A stretch of DNA of 9,864 bases. Source: an uncultured Lachnospiraceae bacterium. GTDB taxonomy: Bacteria > Bacillota > Clostridia > Lachnospirales > Lachnospiraceae. Position numbers and translations under genes: made by a program. Positions 1 through 5,802 of this stretch are shown here, in pieces. The number at the start of each line of letters is the position of its first letter. Positions within the stretch are counted from its first letter, which is position 1. The notes below the pieces were generated by a model. That model had not been told where the DNA came from, ran no database searches, and worked only from the letters and a program-made list of their open reading frames with translations. The DNA lies in assembly GCA_947589175.1 (NCBI GenBank), contig CANPZR010000081.1:1-9864 (forward strand). Reading direction: 5' to 3'.

Positions 1-158
1 TGTCCCACATGCAATCCCTGTCCGGACGGATACGGGAATTCCACCAGCGCGTAATACTTGGGCTTTGTGTAATCCTCCGAGGCGCAGAACGCCTTCTCCT
101 CCTCCCACACCTTCTGCCATTTCTTCTCAATTTCTTTCGGGTTATAACTCTGACTCAT
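1..158 (-). CDS. leuS: Leucyl-tRNA synthetase, N-terminal part (cut by window edge)
   Basis: Class I aminoacyl-tRNA synthetase that charges tRNA-Leu in the cytoplasm. Only the first 52 codons lie in the window, reading leftward off its edge. The translation starts MSQSYNPKEIEKKWQKVW, typical of bacterial LeuRS, and reaches FPYPSGQGLHVG near residues 41-52. That is the start of the class I HIGH signature, with the next codon cut by the edge. The ATG at 158-156 follows a GAGGAG ribosome site (minus strand) at normal spacing. It begins only 17 bp after the stop of the L,D-transpeptidase gene, so the two are probably cotranscribed. I see no T-box leader, which many Firmicute synthetase genes carry, because there is no room for one in the gap. 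Identification is firm; the operon assignment is inference. Confidence 0.95.
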   Translation of the reverse strand, partial: MSQSYNPKEIEKKWQKVWEEEKAFCASEDYTKPKYYALVEFPYPSGQGLHVG

Positions 159-175
159 TTTCTCCTCGTTTCCTC

Positions 176-1897
176 TCATTCCGCCGCTTCATCGGCTTTT
201 TCATTGTCCGGTTTGTCCTGCCCGTCTTCCGGCAGTTCCTCCTCCGGATCCTCTTTCTTTTTATCCTCAACCGTGATCTCTGCTGTCAGATCCGGAATCG
301 TGCCCATCCAGCCCTTCGGAAGCTTAACAGCTCCCGTAGCCTTGTATATTCCCGGCACATCGCCATTGTAGTCCTCGCTGCTCCAGGCAACGTCCGCTGT
401 CTCATGGTTTCCGCGGCTGTCCGCAATGACTACGGTAGCCGGCAGCTTCTCATTCGACAGGGAATCCCACTGAGTCCCCGCCGAAACGCTGACGCCTGAA
501 ACCGCGCCTCCGGAAACACTGTCAAACTTGTAGCATACCTTGATCTTGCAGGATGTGCTGACCTTGCTGCCATCCTGAGCCTTTGCCGTGATCTTCGCCG
601 TGCCGGGGCTTACAGCCCTCACAACTCCCGTCTCGCTGACTGTAGCGACGGCTGTGTTATTGGATGAATATTTGATCTTCTTGCTGGTCACATCCGTCGG
701 GGTAAAGACCACTTTCAGCTGCATGGCGTTGCCCACGTCCAGAGTCGTGGCCGGAGCGGACAATTTCAGCGCTGTCGCATACTGAATCACCGTGATGCTG
801 CACGCCGCCGTCGTGCCGGAGCCGTCAGTGGCCTTGGCAATAATCTGAGCCGTGCCCGCCTTCTTCGCCGTCACTACGCCGCTCTTGTTCACTGTGGCAA
901 CCGTCTTGTCCGAAGAGGAGTAGGTCACCTTTTTGGCCGTGGCCTTTTTCGGCTTGATTTTCTTTACTTTCAAAGTAAATTGCGCCTTTTCAGCATCTGA
1001 ACCCAGATACAGCTTCTTGGACGTCTTGTTCAGAACAATCTGGCTGACGTCCACCGCAGTCAGCACCTTGTAGACCGCCGTGACCTTCGCCGTGTGCTTG
1101 ATCTCGTCCTTGACGCTGTATGTCACCTTGTAGCGCCCCGGCTTTTTCGTGTTGACCTTCTTGACCTTTTTATACTCAGAGCTGCTGTCCAGCCGGTACA
1201 TGATCTTGGTCTTCAACAGCTTCTTGGCGTCATACCCGGTAGAGTTCTTGACCTTGATTCCCTTTTTGATATTAAATTTGGAGCCATAGGCAATGTTCTG
1301 GTTTTCCACGCCCGTAATCTCCGGCTTCATCTTGTGATAGGGATTCTCCGGATCCGGATCGGTGGGATCCCAGCCCTGATAGCCGTTGACCTTGATGGCG
1401 GACGGCTTTCCCAGAGGACCCGGGTCGCTGTCATTATAAATCGTCACCGGCGTCCCGGATGGGCAGTTGTCATAGATCCACTTGCAGTCCGCCACTGTGA
1501 GGCGCACGCATCCGTGAGAGGCCGTCGTGCCCAGCTTGTTGTACTGGACATAAGACTGGGAGGCCTTGTTCCCATTCTCATAGTACCACACGGAGTGGAA
1601 TAAAATGCCGTCGGTAATGCGGCTGCAGTACTGCCCGTAGCTGGGGCCATCCAGCGTGTGCCAGCGCATCTTCTCCCCCAGGGAAAATGTGCCGGTAGGC
1701 GTGGCATACCCCGCCGAGCAGACAAATGCCTTATGCGGCTTATACTTGTCTCCCTGCCACTTATAAATCGTAACAACATTCTGCTGCTTATTCACCTTGA
1801 TGGAATAAGTACTTGCGGCGTACGTCGGCCGCGCCTGAAAAGTCAGGCACAATATCATTAGTATCCCTGCCGCCCATATGGCTCTCGCACTCTTCAT
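176..1897 (-). CDS. Secreted L,D-transpeptidase (YkuD domain) with C-terminal Ig-like repeats
   Basis: Predicted to form 3-3 peptidoglycan cross-links, or attach proteins to the wall, outside the membrane. The 573-aa product has a signal peptide (K2, R5, hydrophobic 6-20, likely cleavage after TYA at residue 27). A YkuD domain spans about 28-160, with H101 and the catalytic signature SHGCVR, Cys at residue 130. An Ig/DUF5011-like Lys-rich segment follows (about 192-277), then two Big_2-type Ig repeats (about 281-373 and 374-459, each with Y-S-S-x(3)-x-V-A-T-V), a Big_4-like domain (about 467-544) and a strongly acidic tail of about 28 residues. No LPXTG motif is seen. I chose the ATG at 1897 because GGAGGT lies 8 nt upstream and the signal peptide starts cleanly. 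An in-frame ATG at 1921 (581 aa) has AAGGAG only 4 nt away. It is the first gene of a likely operon with leuS, under a strong promoter with an operator-like palindrome. Confidence 0.92.
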   Translation of the reverse strand: MKSARAIWAAGILMILCLTFQARPTYAASTYSIKVNKQQNVVTIYKWQGDKYKPHKAFVCSAGYATPTGTFSLGEKMRWHTLDGPSYGQYCSRITDGILFHSVWYYENGNKASQSYVQYNKLGTTASHGCVRLTVADCKWIYDNCPSGTPVTIYNDSDPGPLGKPSAIKVNGYQGWDPTDPDPENPYHKMKPEITGVENQNIAYGSKFNIKKGIKVKNSTGYDAKKLLKTKIMYRLDSSSEYKKVKKVNTKKPGRYKVTYSVKDEIKHTAKVTAVYKVLTAVDVSQIVLNKTSKKLYLGSDAEKAQFTLKVKKIKPKKATAKKVTYSSSDKTVATVNKSGVVTAKKAGTAQIIAKATDGSGTTAACSITVIQYATALKLSAPATTLDVGNAMQLKVVFTPTDVTSKKIKYSSNNTAVATVSETGVVRAVSPGTAKITAKAQDGSKVSTSCKIKVCYKFDSVSGGAVSGVSVSAGTQWDSLSNEKLPATVVIADSRGNHETADVAWSSEDYNGDVPGIYKATGAVKLPKGWMGTIPDLTAEITVEDKKKEDPEEELPEDGQDKPDNEKADEAAE

Positions 1898-1905
1898 CAC
1901 ACATA

Positions 1906-1911
1906 ACCTCC
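1906..1911 (-). promoter_or_regulatory. Ribosome binding site deciding the L,D-transpeptidase start
   Basis: GGAGGT on the minus strand, 8 nt before the ATG at 1897. It lies inside the reading frame that would be used from the alternative ATG at 1921, so it favours the shorter protein. Confidence 0.6.
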
Positions 1912-1939
1912 CAATAAGCATATGACTCCTTATTTCTGA

Positions 1940-1954
1940 GCGAACTATGTTCGC
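1940..1954. promoter_or_regulatory. Operator-like perfect palindrome GCGAACATAGTTCGC
   Basis: A perfect inverted repeat, GCGAAC-ATA-GTTCGC read on the minus strand, starting 6 bp downstream of the -10 box of the L,D-transpeptidase promoter. It therefore covers roughly +1 to +15. The position suits a repressor-binding site. The same core, GAACATAGTTC, occurs twice at 8179-8211 in front of another operon. It resembles a LexA box but has a 3-bp centre instead of 4. The regulator is unknown. Confidence 0.6.
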
Positions 1955-1960
1955 TTTTCT

Positions 1961-1989
1961 ATAATAGCAACAACAAAAACCTTTGTCAA
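1961..1989 (-). promoter_or_regulatory. Sigma-A-type promoter of the L,D-transpeptidase/leuS operon
   Basis: On the minus strand there is a perfect TTGACA -35 box (1989-1984), a 17-bp spacer and a TATTAT -10 box (1966-1961). Transcription should start near 1954, about 57 nt before the chosen ATG. The palindrome at 1940-1954 sits on the predicted start site. Confidence 0.8.
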
Positions 1990-2017
1990 GAATACTTCCC
2001 GATTCCCCGACATAGGA

Positions 2018-2023
2018 TATACT
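2018..2023 (+). promoter_or_regulatory. Possible -10 box for the DedA-family gene
   Basis: TATACT lies 30 bp before the ATG at 2054, at a sensible distance for transcription of dedA. No recognisable -35 box exists 16-18 bp upstream (CTTCCC or a neighbour), so the assignment is weak. The 2024-2053 leader has only a GGGG stretch as a ribosome site. Confidence 0.35.
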
Positions 2024-2053
2024 AACTATTTACTGCAAAACCGGGGTATTTCT

Positions 2054-2683
2054 ATGTCAATTATAGAATCCTTTATAAATCAGTACGGCCTGCCGGCCCT
2101 CCTTCTGCTGGTTCTGCTGGAATACGCCTGCTTCCCTGTATCCAGCGAGCTTGTCCTGCCCCTGGCCGGCCTTTTCGGGTGCCGCATGCGCGTTCCCTTT
2201 GCCATTCTGGTCCTCCTCAGCACAGCCGCCGGACTCACGGGAACCTTTCTGGTCTATCTGGTCGGCCGCCTGGGGGGCTCCCCGCTTTTAGAGCGTGCCA
2301 TGAATCGTTTCCCCTCGCTGGAAAAGCCCATTCTGGCGTCCTACCGGATTTTTGGCAACCACGGCGGCATTGCCGTGTTCCTCAGCCGTCTGGTACCCCT
2401 GTGCCGCACCTACATCGGATTTGTGGCCGGAGCCGTAAAGCAGCCTCTCATGAGCTATCTGCTCTGCTCGGCCGTGGGAATCCTTTTCTGGAACACGCTC
2501 CTCACCGGCATCGGCTACTATTTTTACCAATACCGGCGCGTGTTCTTTCAGGCCTTTGTGCAGTACCGCAAATGGATCTTTTTTGGCGGCGTCCTGATTC
2601 TGTTTTTCCTCGTCCTGCGCTCTATTAGCAGAAAATCCGAAACAGGCCGAGAAGAATCAGAACGCCCCCGCCAATCCCGTTGA
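2054..2683 (+). CDS. DedA-family (VTT/SNARE-associated domain) membrane protein
   Basis: DedA/VTT proteins are inner-membrane transporters; several bacterial members are implicated in recycling undecaprenyl phosphate or moving phospholipids across the membrane. The 209-aa product has the family layout: a re-entrant region with FPVSSELVLPLAG (27-39; E32 in the conserved acidic position), GRLGG (71-75), and the signature SRLVPLCRTYIGFVAG (111-126). R112 and R118 are spaced like the essential arginine pair of E. coli YqjA. Hydrophobic segments follow at about 132-158 and 172-190, then a charged tail. The length is normal for the family. The ATG at 2054 has a weak GGGG ribosome site 7 nt upstream. 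The substrate cannot be deduced. The last 59 bp overlap the end of the convergent ytaF-like gene, and no terminator is visible. Confidence 0.88.
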   Translation: MSIIESFINQYGLPALLLLVLLEYACFPVSSELVLPLAGLFGCRMRVPFAILVLLSTAAGLTGTFLVYLVGRLGGSPLLERAMNRFPSLEKPILASYRIFGNHGGIAVFLSRLVPLCRTYIGFVAGAVKQPLMSYLLCSAVGILFWNTLLTGIGYYFYQYRRVFFQAFVQYRKWIFFGGVLILFFLVLRSISRKSETGREESERPRQSR

Positions 2684-3155
2684 CTTTTCTCACATTGCAG
2701 CACAGCCTTTCTCCCAGCGAGAGAAAGAGGACGCCGGATATCCCGGTCAGTACGGGAAATACATACGCCAGGCCTCCTAAGCTTCCCAGGCCCAGGCCGG
2801 CGCTGGCAGAATCAAGCGCCATGGTAAGTCCCAGCACAGCTCCTTCCCACGGCTCCAGCACATGAGAATCATCCCGGTCGTAATCCGCTGCCCGGCTCTC
2901 TCCCCATGCGTTTTTCAGAGAACGGGCTCCTAACACCAGGAGGACTCCGCCTCCTATAAGCCTCAGAATCGGACCGGGCATCCATTTCCACAGACAGCCG
3001 CCCGCCCAGACGGCTGCATAGGTCAGCGCCACATCCACAGCTGCCACGATCAGCCGGGTAATCCAGGGAATCCGTATTTTATCCATGGCATATGACATGC
3101 CGATTCCCAGCGTGTCCAGACTGACTGACAGCGAAAGCAAAATAATCAGCCCCAT
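2625..3155 (-). CDS. ytaF: YtaF-like sporulation membrane protein (MntP-related)
   Basis: A 176-aa integral membrane protein of the YtaF group, named for its conservation in endospore formers and distantly related to the MntP manganese exporters. Its molecular role is not established. The protein shows the family's internal duplication: LSVSLDTLGIGMSY (8-22; D14) in the first half matches LTMALDSASAGLGLG (110-124; D115) in the second. Hydrophobic helices lie at about 1-20, 34-53, 62-80, 104-125, 128-148 and 158-175, with a charged loop at about 81-103. It is somewhat shorter than B. subtilis YtaF. The ATG at 3155 has AAGGAA 8 nt upstream. Its 3' end lies inside the convergent DedA gene. I could not place a convincing promoter in the 91-bp gap to the ATPase gene. 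Confidence 0.8.
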   Translation of the reverse strand: MGLIILLSLSVSLDTLGIGMSYAMDKIRIPWITRLIVAAVDVALTYAAVWAGGCLWKWMPGPILRLIGGGVLLVLGARSLKNAWGESRAADYDRDDSHVLEPWEGAVLGLTMALDSASAGLGLGSLGGLAYVFPVLTGISGVLFLSLGERLCCNVRKVNGIGGGVLILLGLFRIFC

Positions 3156-3163
3156 AATATGGG

Positions 3164-3192
3164 TTCCTTCCGTTTTTTTACTACCATACTAT
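3164..3192 (+). promoter_or_regulatory. Possible promoter of the P-type ATPase gene
   Basis: A TACTAT -10 box (3187-3192) sits 17 bp after TTCCTT (3164-3169), a poor -35 match. The predicted start, near 3199, falls at an 8-bp palindrome TGACGTCA (3192-3199) that could be an operator half or chance. Confidence 0.4.
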
Positions 3193-3199
3193 GACGTCA

Positions 3200-3215
3200 G
3201 GGGCAAAATGGCCCC
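3200..3215 (+). other. Hairpin in the ATPase mRNA leader
   Basis: GGGGC-AAAATG-GCCCC can form a 5-bp all-GC stem with a 6-nt loop, placed at or just after the predicted transcription start and 32 bp before the ATG. It lacks the following T-run of a terminator. It could stabilise the 5' end or affect translation; function unproven. Confidence 0.4.
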
Positions 3216-3227
3216 AACGGGCAAAAA

Positions 3228-3234
3228 AAGGAGG
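3228..3234 (+). promoter_or_regulatory. Strong but distant ribosome binding site of the ATPase gene
   Basis: AAGGAGG is a near-perfect Shine-Dalgarno sequence, but 12 nt separate it from the ATG at 3247, more than the usual 5-9. An in-frame TGA at 3238-3240 rules out an earlier start, so the long spacing is real if this is the site used. Confidence 0.7.
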
Positions 3235-3246
3235 TTTTGACTAACT

Positions 3247-5802
3247 ATGGACTGGTATTCCCAGACAGTCCCGGATCTGCTCCGGCAGACCGGATGCGAC
3301 CCCGAACAGGGCCTGAGCGCTTCCCAGGTAAGGGAGCGGCAGAAAAAATACGGCTCCAACGAGCTTCTCCGGGAAAAGGGTCCCGGACTGCTCGCCCGCT
3401 TTTTCAGCCAGTTTTCAGATTTTATGATACTGACGCTCTTAGCCGCCGCCCTGATTTCCTTTGTTGCTTCCTATTTACAAGGGCATGCGGATTTTACCGA
3501 CCCCTGTATCATCCTGGCCATTGTGATTGTCAATGCGATAATCGGCATATTCCAGGAAAAACGGGCGGAGCACTCCCTGGAATCGCTGCGGCGGCTCCAG
3601 ACCCCCGAGACCACTGTGATCCGGGACGGCAAAAAGCGGATCGTCCCTTCCTCGGAAGTCGTCCCCGGAGACGTTGTGTGCCTGGAAGCCGGCTGCCAGG
3701 TTCCGGCGGATGGCCGCCTGATTTCCTGCCACGGACTCTCCACGGAAGAATCCGCCCTCACGGGAGAGACAGGCGCTGTCGCCAAGACGTCTGACGCCCT
3801 GGCCGTCGGCGGGGCGTCACTGGGCGACCGTAAGAATTACGTATTCTCCGGCACGATCGTCACCACCGGCCGGGGCGTCTTTTACGTGACGGAAACCGGC
3901 ATGGACACCCAGATTGGCTGCATCGCCGGCATGCTGGCAAGAGAGGACGCGCCGGAAACTCCCCTGGCAAAAAGGCTCGGCCGGACGGGGAAAGCGCTGG
4001 GGATACTGGCCCTGGCCATCTGCCTTGTAATCTTCTTTCTCGGCATACAGAAAAATGTCCCCGTCTTTTCCATGTTCATGACCTCTGTCAGCCTGGGCGT
4101 GGCGGCCATACCGGAGAGCCTTCCCGCCCTGGTGACCATCATGCTGGCTCTGGGCGTGGAGCGCATGGCCAAAAAAAAGGCCGTCATACGGCATCTGATG
4201 GCGGTGGAAACGCTGGGCAGCGCCACCGTAATCTGCTCGGATAAGACGGGCACCCTCACTGAGAACCAAATGACCGTGAGGCAGTATTTCACACCGGATG
4301 ATCCGGTATTTTTCTCCCGGCTCTTAACGCTGTGCAACAACGAAGCTGGTCCCACGGAACAGGCCCTGATATCCTTTGCCGGAAACCGGGGCGTGAACAT
4401 AGAGTCCGAGCGGCGGATTGCCCCGCGGATCTTTGAGATTCCCTTTGACTCCGGCCGCAAGAAAATGACCACCCTGCACAGCACGCCGGAGGGCTTTCTG
4501 TCCGTCACCAAGGGCGCGCCGGAGATTTTGCTGCGGGATTCCTCTTCCTATGTGGAAAATGGAACGGTTCAAGTTATGACGGCTAAAAAGCGCCGGGAAT
4601 GGATGTCCCTGGCGGACCGGTACGCCGCCGACGCCCTGCGCGTCCTGGCCGTGGGATACCGCCTGCTGCCCTCCGCCGCCAAAGATGCGTCGCTGGAAAA
4701 GGAGCTCATCTTTGCCGGGTTTGTGGGGCTGATGGATCCGCCGAGAAAAGAAGCCTGCGCCGCTGTCAGCGACTGCAAAAAGGCAGGCATCCTCCCAGTC
4801 ATGATTACCGGAGACCACCGGATCACAGCTGCCGCCATTGGCCGGGAGCTGGGAATCTGCTCCGCCTCCGATCCGGTCATGACGGGACAGGAGCTGGACG
4901 CTCTCACGGATGAAGAGCTGCTTCCCCGCCTGCGGGACACCCATGTATTCGCCCGGGTATCCCCCTCTCACAAGGTGCGCCTGGTTAAGCTGTTCCAGCA
5001 TGAGGGCCATGTGGTAGCCATGACCGGCGACGGCGTAAACGACGCGCCGGCGTTGAAAGCGGCGGACATCGGCTGCGCTATGGGGCAGTCGGGAACCGAT
5101 GTAGCCAAAAATGCCGCCGACATGATTCTGATGGACGATAACTTTTCCACCATTGTCGCCGCTGTGCGCGAGGGACGGGGCATCTACTCCAACATAAAAA
5201 AAGCCATTCACTTCCTTCTGTCCTGCAACATCGGGGAGATCATGACTATTTTTGCCGCTATATTATTCGGGCTGGAAGTGCCCCTCCTGCCTGTCCAGCT
5301 GCTGTTCATCAATCTGGTGACCGACTCCTTCCCCGCGCTGTGCCTGGGCGTGGAGCCGCCGGACCCGGATATCATGCAGCACCCGCCGGAAACCGCCGGT
5401 AAAAGGCGGTGGTCACGCCGCAAAAAGGGCGCCGCCATGTTTACCTTTGAATCCGTGTTCCAAATGATCATCGAGGGACTGTTCATCGGGTCGCTGGCCC
5501 TGTTCGCCTATGCGGCCGGAAACTCCACCATGTGCTTCGCCGTGCTGTCTCTGTCCCAGCTGGTCCACTCCTTCAACATGAGAAGCCATCTGTCCCTGGC
5601 CGAGGTCGGCGTCAGCGGAAACAAAAAACTGCTTTTCAGCGTGCTCGCATGCATCGCCCTGCAGTGCAGCGTCATACTGGTACCCTTCCTGCGGGGCGTC
5701 TTCCACACAGTTCCCCTGAGCGCCGCGAAGTGGGGCATGGTCGCCGCGCTCTCCCTGCTGCCGATTCCGCTCGTGGAACTGGAAAAGCGGCTGTCACTCT
5801 AA
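3247..5802 (+). CDS. Type II P-type ATPase, Ca2+-ATPase-like cation exporter
   Basis: Predicted to pump Ca2+ (or a similar cation) out of the cytoplasm using ATP. All P-type landmarks are present in 851 aa: the cation_ATPase_N region (1-70), actuator loop TGET (172-175, E174), M4 motif AAIPESLP (E290), phosphorylation site DKTGTLT (D332), nucleotide-domain KGAPE (422-426) and hinge TGDGVNDAP (593-601). Membrane ligands match SERCA in M5 (NIGE, N661 and E664) and M6 (NLVTD, N689, T692, D693). The M8 position equivalent to SERCA E908 appears to be Q771, in LSQLVHSFN, and the actuator has TGET where TGES is usual. Homology therefore points to Ca2+, but the ion is inference. It is monocistronic, in a convergent arrangement with the lipoprotein gene, whose stop it overlaps by 9 bp. 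Confidence 0.93.
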   Translation: MDWYSQTVPDLLRQTGCDPEQGLSASQVRERQKKYGSNELLREKGPGLLARFFSQFSDFMILTLLAAALISFVASYLQGHADFTDPCIILAIVIVNAIIGIFQEKRAEHSLESLRRLQTPETTVIRDGKKRIVPSSEVVPGDVVCLEAGCQVPADGRLISCHGLSTEESALTGETGAVAKTSDALAVGGASLGDRKNYVFSGTIVTTGRGVFYVTETGMDTQIGCIAGMLAREDAPETPLAKRLGRTGKALGILALAICLVIFFLGIQKNVPVFSMFMTSVSLGVAAIPESLPALVTIMLALGVERMAKKKAVIRHLMAVETLGSATVICSDKTGTLTENQMTVRQYFTPDDPVFFSRLLTLCNNEAGPTEQALISFAGNRGVNIESERRIAPRIFEIPFDSGRKKMTTLHSTPEGFLSVTKGAPEILLRDSSSYVENGTVQVMTAKKRREWMSLADRYAADALRVLAVGYRLLPSAAKDASLEKELIFAGFVGLMDPPRKEACAAVSDCKKAGILPVMITGDHRITAAAIGRELGICSASDPVMTGQELDALTDEELLPRLRDTHVFARVSPSHKVRLVKLFQHEGHVVAMTGDGVNDAPALKAADIGCAMGQSGTDVAKNAADMILMDDNFSTIVAAVREGRGIYSNIKKAIHFLLSCNIGEIMTIFAAILFGLEVPLLPVQLLFINLVTDSFPALCLGVEPPDPDIMQHPPETAGKRRWSRRKKGAAMFTFESVFQMIIEGLFIGSLALFAYAAGNSTMCFAVLSLSQLVHSFNMRSHLSLAEVGVSGNKKLLFSVLACIALQCSVILVPFLRGVFHTVPLSAAKWGMVAALSLLPIPLVELEKRLSL

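Noticed and set aside
176..1330. Tandem DNA repeats in the Ig-like part of the transpeptidase gene
   Set aside because: The similarity is at protein level (two divergent Big_2-type domains); the nucleotide sequences are not close repeats.
1940..1954. LexA (SOS) box at the L,D-transpeptidase promoter
   Set aside because: The half-sites CGAAC and GTTCG fit, but they are separated by 3 bp, not 4, and the regulated genes are not DNA-repair genes.
3237..3794. Open frame beginning TTG at 3237 just after the strong SD of the ATPase gene
   Set aside because: Only 2 nt separate the SD from the TTG, and the frame runs out of phase through conserved ATPase sequence with no family resemblance.
4324..5211. 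Long open frame of 295 codons on the minus strand inside the P-type ATPase gene
   Set aside because: It is antisense to a gene with every P-type motif. GC-rich third positions commonly leave such shadows, and the translation shows no recognisable domain or ribosome site.
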